The notes below the pieces were generated by a model. That model saw only the letters and a program-made list of their open reading frames with translations. It searched no databases and was not told the DNA's origin. Below are positions 20,479 through 29,108 of a DNA stretch of 29,776 bases, piece after piece. The translations under genes and the position numbers were made by a program. Numbering within the stretch: position 1 is the first letter of the stretch; the number at the start of each line of letters is the position of its first letter. The DNA is from a virus, in the IMG/VR virus record IMGVR_UViG_3300008267_000244, positions 1 through 29,776 of that record, one strand, 5' to 3'.

Positions 20479-21017
20479 TGACAGAAGTATTACAAGCCTT
20501 AGAAAAATTTAGAGATGAGGTCGTAAAAGAAGCAAGAAGCCAACTTGCGGCTAAAGGAAAAAACTCGTCAGGTGCTTTATCTAAATCAATTCAAGGTGAA
20601 GTAAAACAGATGCCTAACTCCATAGGTATTTATTTTAAAATGTTGCCCTATGGTAATTTTCAGGATAAAGGGGTTAACGGAACGCAGATAAATCATGGTG
20701 CACCTTATTCATTTAAAAGCAAAGGTGGTGTAAAAGGTTTAAAAGGAATGCCTCCACCAAGCAAGTTAGACAGTTGGATGGTTCGAAAAGGAATAGCACC
20801 AAGAAATGCTGGTGGACAATTTACCTCAAGAAAGGGGTTGCAGTTTTTAATTGCACGTGGAATATTTAAAAAAGGAATTAAGCCAAGTTTGTTTTTTACT
20901 AAGCCATTTGAGGATGCTTTTAGAAGTTTGCCTGATGACTTAGTAGAAAAATACGGATTAGATATGGAACAAGATTTATTAACGATATTACAAGAGAATT
21001 TAAGACGAATGATATGA
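20478..21017 (+). CDS. HK97 gp10-like head-tail or minor tail protein
   Basis: A 179-residue protein, start at the TAATG overlap with the upstream stop (a TTG two codons earlier is less likely). Residues 5-60: helix LQALEKFRDEVVKEARSQL, then the basic SSGALSKSIQGEV and IGIYFKMLPYGNFQDKGVNG. This is the recognisable core of HK97 gp10-type proteins, where a helix is followed by 'LxxSI' and 'Y..f.e.G' motifs. A Lys/Gly/Pro-rich middle and a helical end (PSLFFTKPFEDAF) follow. It is involved in joining or completing the neck/tail. Confidence 0.7.
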   Translation: MTEVLQALEKFRDEVVKEARSQLAAKGKNSSGALSKSIQGEVKQMPNSIGIYFKMLPYGNFQDKGVNGTQINHGAPYSFKSKGGVKGLKGMPPPSKLDSWMVRKGIAPRNAGGQFTSRKGLQFLIARGIFKKGIKPSLFFTKPFEDAFRSLPDDLVEKYGLDMEQDLLTILQENLRRMI

Positions 21018-22087
21018 GTATATTTGCACGAAGCCCCTATATTGTAGAAATTAGTGAAACAGGACAAGAGGGTTCTAAGGTTCAATTATTTATTTGGAAT
21101 GGAACGGGCTCTGCTCCAGCTAATCCGCAGTACACTTTAGATAAATTAATTCCAGCCTCAAACAACGTAAAGACGTATTACAATATTTCTCCTTACATTC
21201 GAGAATATATCACTTGGAATACAAGACAAACACCTTATAACACTTTTTCAGCAAGTCAAACAACACAGTGGTGTAACGTCAAAATAAAGAAGTTTAAATT
21301 AGATGCTGGTACATATACTCAAGTTGGTAGTGATATAAACCTAAAAGCATTTGACGGATTTGGATATTATGAACAAGGTTACAACCCAAGTTTGACTTAC
21401 GATATTTTACACGATGAGGGTACTTTTACTTACGCCTACGATGCTGCTATAAATTACGGAACCAACTCAAATTACTACGGTGGTTTTATCATGGTTCAAA
21501 CAGCAACAAGTTATAAAGCAAAATACACCAACTTAATTTCAGGAGCTACATTTACTCAAAGTTTAAACAACGATCAACTTGTAGATGTACTTAGAGTTTA
21601 TCCAAGTTATGTATCTGCTGGTAACAAACTTGAAATTTTAAATAGTGCAAATGCTGTACTTTGGACAGCGACATTTAAACCCAACTTAAATTGCCGTTAT
21701 ACGCCTGTTGTGTGCGACTTTGTAAATAAATATGGGTGTTGGCAAAGGACATGGTTTTATGCTGCTTCTAATGACACGTTAAGCGTTGAAAACACGAATT
21801 ATAATTTGATGCAATCAACCTTTGCAAACTACAATACTTTGGAAGGTCAAACAAAGAGCTTTAACACAAACGGTAAAAAATCACTTAAGGTAAACACGGA
21901 TTGGGTAGATGAGAGTTACAACGATTTACTTAAACAACTCATGCTAAGTGAAAGAATAGTTCTAAATAATTATCCAGCAAGTTTAAAAACACAAAGCACA
22001 GAATTATTCAAGAATATAAACCAAAAGACGATTAACTACACATTAGAGTTCGAATTTAATTACAACGCAATCAACAACGTAATATGA
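21014..22087 (+). CDS. Structural tail protein, distal-tail type
   Basis: A 357-residue, beta-rich protein, coupled by ATGA to the upstream gene and to the large downstream tail gene. The N-terminus FARSPYIVEISETGQEGSKV is followed by many Tyr/Asn/Thr strands (YNISPYIREYITWNTRQTPY) and a C-terminal ELFKNINQKTINYTLEFEF. Large beta proteins in this position, upstream of a bigger partner and the tape measure, are distal tail or baseplate subunits. I recognise the pattern from phages of Bacteroidota but not a named family. Confidence 0.6.
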   Translation: MSIFARSPYIVEISETGQEGSKVQLFIWNGTGSAPANPQYTLDKLIPASNNVKTYYNISPYIREYITWNTRQTPYNTFSASQTTQWCNVKIKKFKLDAGTYTQVGSDINLKAFDGFGYYEQGYNPSLTYDILHDEGTFTYAYDAAINYGTNSNYYGGFIMVQTATSYKAKYTNLISGATFTQSLNNDQLVDVLRVYPSYVSAGNKLEILNSANAVLWTATFKPNLNCRYTPVVCDFVNKYGCWQRTWFYAASNDTLSVENTNYNLMQSTFANYNTLEGQTKSFNTNGKKSLKVNTDWVDESYNDLLKQLMLSERIVLNNYPASLKTQSTELFKNINQKTINYTLEFEFNYNAINNVI

Positions 22088-24411
22088 AGCGTACAGTCCA
22101 AGTTTATATCGAGGGTGAACAAGTTGAATTATTCAATGATGAGCAAATTAGTGTCAACTCAAGTGTTCAAAATATTTCAGATATTTCAAAAGTATTCACT
22201 GACTTTTCGCAGAGTTTTACCGTTCCAGCTTCAACGCATAATAATGCAATATTTAACCACTTCTATCAGTCGGACGTAGAACAGACCATTGACTCTAACA
22301 AAAGACGAACAGCATGGATAGAAATCGATTTAACGCCATTCAGACGAGGTAAAATACAGTTAGAAAAAGCCAACGTAAAAAACGGACAAGTAGAAAGTTA
22401 TACAATTACATTTTACGGTGATATTCTTGCGTTAAAAGATAAGTTTGGTGAGGATAAATTGTTCAACTTAAATTTGAGTAATTTAGAATTTGAGTTTAAT
22501 TCTACGGAGGTGTACGATAGAATCACGGACTTAGCTACGGATTATGATGTTAGATACCCACTAATTGCTAACACGAGATATTGGACTTACAACGATTCAG
22601 GAACACAAGACATTACTCAAAATGCTCATGCCATTCAATACGATGAGTTGTTTCCTGCTGTAAAGATTAGTAAAATATTTGAAGCTATTGAAACAGGTTA
22701 CGGTGTTACATTTCAAGGTACGTTTCTAAGCAATCCAAGATTTACACAATGTTTCTTGTGGGGTAAAAATACAACTGAATATACTTGGGTAAGTGAACAG
22801 TCAAATATTGATATTGACCAAATTGTAGCAACGGTTGTTGATCCAAGCTTACCGAATCCAGCTAACTATGTAAATATTTACACAAGCGAAATAAACGTAC
22901 AATATTTAATAGGTGTTCAAAGCCACATAGTTACGTTTGACATACTTAATTTAAGTGCTGTTGGTACTTGGTATATAGACGTATATCAAGACGGTAATTT
23001 ATTTCAAACTGTTCAAGGGGATTCAACAGGAACATACGGAAATATTAGCATTCAAAATACAGCTGGTTTAAACACCGTTTTAACATTTAGACTTAGGGCA
23101 ACTGCTGCTATGGATGTGGATATGTATATTATATATCAAATGTTGGGTACGAATGGAATTACTAATTATGCTCAAATGAGTACGGTAACAACTTCATTAA
23201 CAGGAAACGTAAATTTAAACAACGTATTGCCTGACATGAAGATTGCTGATTTCTTCGCTGGGGTTTTAAAGGAGTTTAACATGACTTGCGTAGGTATTGA
23301 AGAAGATGTTTATGAGGTTTTACCTTTAGACGATTGGTACGGTCAAGGTGCAATTGTAGATATTACTCCATACACAATTACAGATGAAATTGATTATGAG
23401 AGAATTAAGTTGTATAAAAAAATTAGTTTTAAATATCAGGATAGCGAATCGTTTGTAAACAAAGACTATTTTAAGACGAACAACCAACAGTACGGAAACT
23501 TAGAATATCAATTTACTTACGATGGTGAAGAATATACAGTAGAAAGTCCATTTGAGAATTTATTATTTACTCGAGCTTTAGATAATACTTCACCTGTTCC
23601 AAATTACGCAATTTTAGGATATGCTTTAAATGAGAATTTTCAGTCTTACGTTCCTAAGCCTTGTTTGATGTATTTGTACGGTTCAAGTCAATCGTTAGCA
23701 CATGACATTAAATTCTTTGACGGTACGACTCATTTCAATATTGACACTTACGCTTTGTTTGGCCAGGACTTAACTTATCAAAACACGAAATACAGTTTGA
23801 ACTTTGGAGCAGATAATTCAATTATTCATAACGAAACAATTCAACAAGGTTTATACGCTACATATTACTTTCCGTATTTAACTAATTTATTCAACCTTAA
23901 AAACAGATTAGTCCACGTAAAGACTATTTTACCAATTAGCCTATTAACTAATTTAAGGCTAAATGACAGACTTATAATAAGAGATAAGAGATATATCATA
24001 AACGAAATGAAATCTAATCTTACAAATGGCGAAGTAGAGTTTAGTTTATATTTAGATTTTCGTCCGTTGATTGCTCAGGATATAATCCAACCAAATAAAG
24101 ATGCGCAATGTTTAGACGTTCGTGTTAATTTACCAAACGGTGCTGTAAGTGCTACAATCACAACAAGTTTTGGAGGCGTTACCATTACACCAAGTACAAT
24201 TACAAGTAGTTCAACGATTGAAGTTTGTATTCCTGAAAACACGAATAGTCCAAGTAATTTATTAGCAGAAAACAACAATAAGATAATTTCAGAGATATTC
24301 CAAAACATAGTAACGGAAAACAGCAGTCAACAAGTAATCACTTTGACAGTTACATATACGTTTACTGACGGAAGCCAAGCAAGTAATCAAATAACAATAA
24401 TACAGCAATGA
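22084..24411 (+). CDS. Large tail-tip/baseplate protein
   Basis: A 775-residue protein starting MKRTVQVYIEGEQVELFNDE, with a FSQSFTVPASTHNNAIFNHF motif at about 42-61. Beta-rich blocks follow, then a region at about 385-420 with LPDMKIADFFAGVLKEFNMT like tail hub proteins, and a C-terminal beta domain (about 680-775, CLDVRVNLPNGAVSATI). Size and position fit a tail hub or tail-associated scaffold that carries fibres. No lysozyme or peptidase motif is visible. Confidence 0.6.
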   Translation: MKRTVQVYIEGEQVELFNDEQISVNSSVQNISDISKVFTDFSQSFTVPASTHNNAIFNHFYQSDVEQTIDSNKRRTAWIEIDLTPFRRGKIQLEKANVKNGQVESYTITFYGDILALKDKFGEDKLFNLNLSNLEFEFNSTEVYDRITDLATDYDVRYPLIANTRYWTYNDSGTQDITQNAHAIQYDELFPAVKISKIFEAIETGYGVTFQGTFLSNPRFTQCFLWGKNTTEYTWVSEQSNIDIDQIVATVVDPSLPNPANYVNIYTSEINVQYLIGVQSHIVTFDILNLSAVGTWYIDVYQDGNLFQTVQGDSTGTYGNISIQNTAGLNTVLTFRLRATAAMDVDMYIIYQMLGTNGITNYAQMSTVTTSLTGNVNLNNVLPDMKIADFFAGVLKEFNMTCVGIEEDVYEVLPLDDWYGQGAIVDITPYTITDEIDYERIKLYKKISFKYQDSESFVNKDYFKTNNQQYGNLEYQFTYDGEEYTVESPFENLLFTRALDNTSPVPNYAILGYALNENFQSYVPKPCLMYLYGSSQSLAHDIKFFDGTTHFNIDTYALFGQDLTYQNTKYSLNFGADNSIIHNETIQQGLYATYYFPYLTNLFNLKNRLVHVKTILPISLLTNLRLNDRLIIRDKRYIINEMKSNLTNGEVEFSLYLDFRPLIAQDIIQPNKDAQCLDVRVNLPNGAVSATITTSFGGVTITPSTITSSSTIEVCIPENTNSPSNLLAENNNKIISEIFQNIVTENSSQQVITLTVTYTFTDGSQASNQITIIQQ

Positions 24412-24572
24412 TAGGTTTAATTTTAGAACTGTTAAAAACGAGTGATTTTTATAACGTGAGTGATGTGGTTGATATTGCCAAAGGAAAACACGAATACACT
24501 CCAAAATTTAAAAAGATTTATAAACAACAACTTAGAAAAAACTATAAATGGAAACAAGGACAGTCCAATTAA
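24408..24572 (+). CDS. Small basic protein before the tape measure, 54 residues
   Basis: Coupled by ATGA at 24408 and overlapping the tape measure start by 25 bases. The N-terminal helix MIGLILELLKTSDFYNVSDV is followed by a Lys/Tyr/Gln-rich basic tail (KFKKIYKQQLRKNYKWKQ). It fills a gap that would otherwise be non-coding. It might chaperone the tape measure protein; not recognised. Confidence 0.55.
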   Translation: MIGLILELLKTSDFYNVSDVVDIAKGKHEYTPKFKKIYKQQLRKNYKWKQGQSN

Positions 24573-26857
24573 ACGTACAGACTAACGCAGCAACTACTCA
24601 AGATGAGTTTAAAAGGTTGCACCAAGAAATCGCTAAAGCTGAACAAGAGTTTGAAGACTTAAATAATACGCTTGGTGAAACTGATGCCGCTACCGTAGCC
24701 GCTAAACAAAAAGTAACAGACCTTAGAGGTGCTTATACTCAATTAAATCAAACGGCAACAGACTTAGACGGTACTTTCGAACAAGTTTACGGACAATTAC
24801 AACCGTTGACAACACGAATGGGTGAAGCGGAAGATCGTTTATATGAATTAGCTTTAGCTGGTAAACAAGCAACTCAAGAATATAAAGACTTAATGGCTGC
24901 TACTCAAAACTATTTGCGTACTCAAATGCAAGTAGATTTACAAGTAGAGGCTGGTGCAATGCCAATGGCTCAAAAGTTAACTATGGCTGTTGGTGGTGTT
25001 GCTGGTGCTTTTAGTGCTGCGGAGGGTGCTATTGCTTTATTTGGTGTTGAATCACAAGCGATGCAACAAACTTTATTAAGGTTAAACGCATTATTGGCTA
25101 TTACTTCGGGAATGATGGCTATAAAAGAAGCAATTCCTGTTTGGCAAAGCATGGGGGTAGCTGCAAAAACTGCATTAGCTGGAATTAGAACTGGTGTTTT
25201 AGCAACTGGTATTGGTGCTTTAGTAATTGCTGTTGCTTCTTTAGTTGCTTTTTGGGATGACATTAAAATAGCAATAAGTGGTGCTGGTGCTGAACAAGAA
25301 AAACTTGCTAAAAATGCTAAGAAAAAAGTTGAAGCGGATAAAACTGCATTAACTGTTTATGAAAAGCAATGGGAATTATTAAAGGCACAAGGTAAAACTG
25401 AAAAAGAAATTGCGAAATTGCAATTAGGCAAACTTAACACAATGATTAAGAATGCTGAAATACAATTTGCAACAGCTAAGAAAACACGAGAGGCGGAAAT
25501 TCAATCCTCTAAATGGTGGGCTAAGTTTTGGCAGGGAATGTGGGATGCTTCTGCTGGATTTTTAAAAGGTTTGTTTGGTGGTCTTGATGCTATTGGTCAA
25601 GTGCTTGGTGAAGATTTTGGACTAACAAAATGGTTAGACGAAACAGGAAAAGGTTTTGTTAAATTCTTTGCTGATCCTGAGGCTGTAATGGCTGAACAAG
25701 ATAAAATTGTTGCAGAGTCAGAAGTTTATTTATTGGATTTAAAAATAAAATACAAGGAAGCAGAAAACACAATTAGTGAAGTAATAAAAAAAGAGGGAGA
25801 TAAAAGAGTAGAAATTACTGATAAAACCCAAAAAGATAAACTTGATTTAACGCGTCAAAATAGAGATAAGGAAATTGAATTAATGCAAGAGGGTATAGAA
25901 AAAGAACGTGCAATAATTAAAGAAAAATACAAACGAGAAAAAGAAGATTTAGAGGCAAATTCTAAGGATAAAATTGTTGATAAAGAACAGTACGCTGCTG
26001 CTGAAAAATTAATTCAAGAAAATTTAGATAAAGAATTACTTGCATTAACAAATAAATATAACAAAGAGCAATACGATAAAGACCAAGCTGCTTTACAAGA
26101 AAGAATTAAATTAGAAGATGAGCAATGGAATGCTTTACAAAAATTAAAGAACTCACAACAAGAACAAGAATTATTAGAACTTGAACAAGCATACGATGCT
26201 AAATTTGAAGCGGCTAAAAACAATGCTGAACTTGAAAAAGAATTAACTGAACAATTTAAACTTGAACAATCAGCTATTATAAAAAAATATCGTGATATAG
26301 ATGAGGCAAAAGCAAAAGAGGCTGCTGAAAAACAAAAAGAAAGAGACAAAGAAGTTGCAAATGCTAAAGTGCAAATTGCATTAGACTCATTAAATTTAAT
26401 TTCTGAAATAACTACTTTATTTGGAAGTCAAAATGAGAAAGCGGCTAAACGTGCATTTTTAGTTGATAAGGCAGCTAAATTAGCAAGTGCAAGTATTTCA
26501 GGTATTGAGGGAACTATCAATGCTTATAAGACTGCTCAATCATCACCTATAACAGCTTTGTTTCCTGCTTACCCTGCTATTCAAGCTGGTTTGGCTGGTG
26601 CATTTGCTGCTGTTAATATTGCTAAAATATCACAGTCTAAGTTTGGAGGTTCTACTCCAACTCAAGATACGGGTGGTGGTGGTGGTGCGGCTGGTGGTGG
26701 TGGTGGAATGACTGCACAGTTTAACACGATAGGCACAAGTGGAATAAACCAATTAGCAACTTTACAACAACAGCCTGTACAAGCGTATGTAGTAAGTGGT
26801 GAAGTTACTTCTGCTCAATCCTTAGATAGAAATCGAGTACAAAACGCAACATTATAA
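24548..26857 (+). CDS. Tail tape measure protein
   Basis: A 769-residue protein. The N-terminal 140 residues are coiled coil (FKRLHQEIAKAEQEFEDLNN). Hydrophobic segments lie at about 144-166, 180-196 and 216-236 (GVLATGIGALVIAVASLVAF). A long Lys/Glu/Gln coiled coil runs from about 250 to 620. A Gly-rich stretch near 710 (TGGGGGAAGGGGGM) and a polar tail follow. This is the standard layout of tape measures, which fix tail length and enter the host membrane at infection. At about 1.5 angstrom per residue (a rule of thumb) the tail would be near 115 nm. The length and the chaperone pair both argue for a siphovirus. Confidence 0.88.
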   Translation: METRTVQLNVQTNAATTQDEFKRLHQEIAKAEQEFEDLNNTLGETDAATVAAKQKVTDLRGAYTQLNQTATDLDGTFEQVYGQLQPLTTRMGEAEDRLYELALAGKQATQEYKDLMAATQNYLRTQMQVDLQVEAGAMPMAQKLTMAVGGVAGAFSAAEGAIALFGVESQAMQQTLLRLNALLAITSGMMAIKEAIPVWQSMGVAAKTALAGIRTGVLATGIGALVIAVASLVAFWDDIKIAISGAGAEQEKLAKNAKKKVEADKTALTVYEKQWELLKAQGKTEKEIAKLQLGKLNTMIKNAEIQFATAKKTREAEIQSSKWWAKFWQGMWDASAGFLKGLFGGLDAIGQVLGEDFGLTKWLDETGKGFVKFFADPEAVMAEQDKIVAESEVYLLDLKIKYKEAENTISEVIKKEGDKRVEITDKTQKDKLDLTRQNRDKEIELMQEGIEKERAIIKEKYKREKEDLEANSKDKIVDKEQYAAAEKLIQENLDKELLALTNKYNKEQYDKDQAALQERIKLEDEQWNALQKLKNSQQEQELLELEQAYDAKFEAAKNNAELEKELTEQFKLEQSAIIKKYRDIDEAKAKEAAEKQKERDKEVANAKVQIALDSLNLISEITTLFGSQNEKAAKRAFLVDKAAKLASASISGIEGTINAYKTAQSSPITALFPAYPAIQAGLAGAFAAVNIAKISQSKFGGSTPTQDTGGGGGAAGGGGGMTAQFNTIGTSGINQLATLQQQPVQAYVVSGEVTSAQSLDRNRVQNATL

Positions 26858-26868
26858 GTTAAGGAATT

Positions 26869-27471
26869 ATGGAAAAGTTTGAGATTATAGAATTACTGAT
26901 TGACGATAATAAAATCGAAAGTGGTATCAATGCGGTTTCAGTTGTTGAAAGTCCAGCAATCGAAGAAAACTTTGTAGCCTTAAAAAAACACGAAGTAGAA
27001 CTGAAAGAAGTAGATGCAGAGAAACGTATCTTAATGGGTGCGGCTTTAGTGCCTAATAAACAAATTTACCGTAAAAACAAGGATAAAGAGTTCTACATTT
27101 ATTTTAGTGAAGATACAGTACGTAAGGCAAGTGAGCTATTCTTAATGAGAGCTAATCAAAACAACGCAACCTTAGAACACGAAAAGAAAATGTTAGAGGG
27201 AATGTCAGTTGTTGAAAGTTGGATCATTGAAGATGAGAAATTAGATAAGTCAGTTAAATACGGATTTAGCTTACCTAAAGGCACTTGGATGATCTCAATG
27301 AAAGTAAACAACGATGAGATTTGGAATAAGGTAAAAGCGGGTGAAGTAAAAGGATTTTCTATCGAGGGTTACTTTGTAGATAAATATGAAATGAGTTTAC
27401 AAGAAAGTGAAGACGAAATAATGATTGAAAAAATTAAATACTTAATTAATAAATATGAAAAAGGTGAATAA
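26869..27471 (+). CDS. Capsid maturation protease (Peptidase S78_2/XkdF-like)
   Basis: A 200-residue protein. VSVVESPAIEENFVAL (24-38) is followed by ILMGAALVPNKQIYR (54-68) and FYIYFSEDTVRKASELFLM. Then come ATLEHEKK with His104, SVVESWIIEDEK, LPKGTWMISMKV and VKGFSIEGYF with Ser164. His and Ser in this order are the likely catalytic pair of the XkdF-like prohead proteases, which trim scaffold and capsid subunits before packaging. It shares the short string KHEVEL (40-45) with the proteins from 27455 and 28104. The last 17 bases overlap the next gene. Confidence 0.8.
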   Translation: MEKFEIIELLIDDNKIESGINAVSVVESPAIEENFVALKKHEVELKEVDAEKRILMGAALVPNKQIYRKNKDKEFYIYFSEDTVRKASELFLMRANQNNATLEHEKKMLEGMSVVESWIIEDEKLDKSVKYGFSLPKGTWMISMKVNNDEIWNKVKAGEVKGFSIEGYFVDKYEMSLQESEDEIMIEKIKYLINKYEKGE

Positions 27472-27850
27472 CATTCTAAAAATGATTTCGCAAATGGAAT
27501 CAAACGCTAACGAAATTAAATTAGCTAAACACGAAGTTGAATTAGGGTTGTTACAAGATGCTCAAAAAATGGTTACGGCTTCTGAAAAAGCATGGTTAGC
27601 AGCAAATCAAAAAATAAATATAATTAATGCAAAAGCTAAAGAGGCTATTGATGCTTTAATTAAAGCTCAAGGTGAAAATGCTGCAGCGTTAAAATTAGTA
27701 AATACATTAATTACAAATACTAAAGATTTAGGTCTTCCAATTAGTCCTGAATCTCAAAAAATGTTTGATATGTTATCAACAAGATCAAAATCGTTAAATG
27801 ATGGTATTGCAGCAGTAAAACAAGTAAATGTTCAACAAATAAAAGGATAA
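27455..27850 (+). CDS. Helical capsid-region protein, paralog of the product of 28104
   Basis: A 131-residue all-helical protein, Ala/Lys/Asn-rich. LAKHEVELGLLQDAQKM (23-39) and TKDLGLPISPESQKMFDML (about 92-110) correspond to LAKHEVNLALAGDIKNA and TSDLGLEMPPKMLENEKVI in the gene at 28104, so the two are diverged copies. Both lie between protease and scaffold. No family name is known to me; a small scaffold or internal head protein, possibly cleaved by the protease upstream, is reasonable. Confidence 0.6.
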   Translation: MKKVNNILKMISQMESNANEIKLAKHEVELGLLQDAQKMVTASEKAWLAANQKINIINAKAKEAIDALIKAQGENAAALKLVNTLITNTKDLGLPISPESQKMFDMLSTRSKSLNDGIAAVKQVNVQQIKG

Positions 27851-27856
27851 ATAATA

Positions 27857-28051
27857 ATGGGAACAGAAAGTAAAGTAAGTCCACGAGGTGGCAAAAGAGG
27901 TTGTCTATGTAAAGACGGAACATACAAAAAGAAATGTTGCGACGGTAGTTTAGAAGCTCAAGGAATAGGAAAAACAGCTGGTACAGGAACAGATGTAGTA
28001 AATGTAACAGAAGATAACGGAGTAAGAACTATCGTTCGTCAAAACAGCTAA
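27857..28051 (+). CDS. Small Cys-rich protein between the paralogs
   Basis: A 64-residue protein. RGGKRGCLCKDGTYKKKCCD has four Cys (CLC, then CC) that could bind zinc or, less likely in the cytoplasm, form disulfides. The second half (EAQGIGKTAGTGTDVVNVTE) is Gly/Thr-rich and probably extended. I recall similar CLC...CC proteins beside capsid genes in Bacteroidota phages, but no function. A head decoration or scaffold helper is a guess. Confidence 0.6.
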   Translation: MGTESKVSPRGGKRGCLCKDGTYKKKCCDGSLEAQGIGKTAGTGTDVVNVTEDNGVRTIVRQNS

Positions 28052-28103
28052 AAAAGGAACAAGTATAAATTCAAAAGTTATAAACATATAAAATAAGATT
28101 ACC

Positions 28104-28493
28104 ATGAATACACAAAAAGCAGTTTACGAAAAATTATTTAAAGCTGATAAAACTGAGTTAGCAAAACACGAAGTTAATTTAGCATTAGCTGGAGATATTA
28201 AAAATGCAATTGATGCAACTTTAGCATATAAAGATATGAGAAGTAAAGCATGGAATAAAGCGAGTACTCCTTTAATTGCATTATTTGATATTTTAAGAGC
28301 AGAATTAGGAACAGCACAAACAGCTTTGAGAGGGATAGAAGAATTAAAACAAAAAACTTCTGATTTAGGTCTTGAAATGCCTCCAAAAATGTTGGAAAAT
28401 GAAAAAGTAATTAATGATCTTTTGAAAACACGAAAAACAAAAGTAGATCAATTGGATAAAATTCTTAAACAAATACCGGGATTGGTAGCATAA
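28104..28493 (+). CDS. Helical capsid-region protein, paralog of the product of 27455
   Basis: A 129-residue helical protein that shares LAKHEVxL near the N-terminus (19-26) and a DLGL-then-P segment near residue 91 with the gene at 27455. Between these, the helices keep pattern but not identity. Its leader (28052-28103) is 52 bases without a recognisable promoter or terminator. A role in capsid assembly is inferred from the position between protease and scaffold. Confidence 0.6.
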   Translation: MNTQKAVYEKLFKADKTELAKHEVNLALAGDIKNAIDATLAYKDMRSKAWNKASTPLIALFDILRAELGTAQTALRGIEELKQKTSDLGLEMPPKMLENEKVINDLLKTRKTKVDQLDKILKQIPGLVA

Positions 28494-28505
28494 ATAAAAA
28501 CAAAA

Positions 28506-29084
28506 ATGAAAAATAGCCTAATAAACCAAATCAAAACTTTGCTCGGAATGGAAGTAAAACTTGAGCAAATGAAATTAGCTGACGGTGTAACAGTTTTAGA
28601 AGCTGATGTATTCGAAGCTGGAAACGAAATCTTTATCGTAACAGAAGACGAACAAAAAATACCTGTTCCTGTTGGAGAATACGAATTAGAAGATGGTCGT
28701 ATTTTGGTAGTAGTAGAAGAAGGGATAATCGCAGAAGTGAAAGAGAAAGAAGTAGAGGAAGAAGAAGTAGAAGCTCCTGAGGCAGAAGTAGAAGTAGAAA
28801 CTGAAAAGAAAGAAGAAATGGAAACTTCAAAAACAGCTCCTAAAAAAACTATCGAATCAGTAGTTAAAGAAACATTCTTTTCTGAAATCGAAAAACTACA
28901 ATCTGAAAACGAAACTTTAAAAGCTGAATTAAGCAAATTGAAAGAAGAAAAAGAAGTAGAACTTTCAGAAGTTAAACCAATTTCTTTCAACCCTGAAAAC
29001 GAAAACAAAGTAGAATCTATTAAAATTGCGTCTAAAAGACCACGCACTATTATGGATTCAGTATTAGAAAAACTAAATAAGTAA
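28506..29084 (+). CDS. Probable capsid scaffolding protein
   Basis: A 192-residue acidic protein directly upstream of the capsid gene. Residues about 22-75 form a small beta domain (DGVTVLEADVFEAGNEIFIV, then VGEYELEDGRILVVVEEG). Residues about 78-108 are almost pure Glu/Val/Lys. A coiled coil (FFSEIEKLQSENETLKAEL) and a basic C-terminus with KRPRTIMDSVLEKLNK follow. Acidic linker, coiled coil and a short basic end are the features of scaffolds, whose C-terminus binds the capsid subunit. An antisense frame over the low-complexity region is an artefact. Confidence 0.75.
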   Translation: MKNSLINQIKTLLGMEVKLEQMKLADGVTVLEADVFEAGNEIFIVTEDEQKIPVPVGEYELEDGRILVVVEEGIIAEVKEKEVEEEEVEAPEAEVEVETEKKEEMETSKTAPKKTIESVVKETFFSEIEKLQSENETLKAELSKLKEEKEVELSEVKPISFNPENENKVESIKIASKRPRTIMDSVLEKLNK

Positions 29085-29108
29085 TAATTAATTTTTAAAT
29101 AAAAAAAA

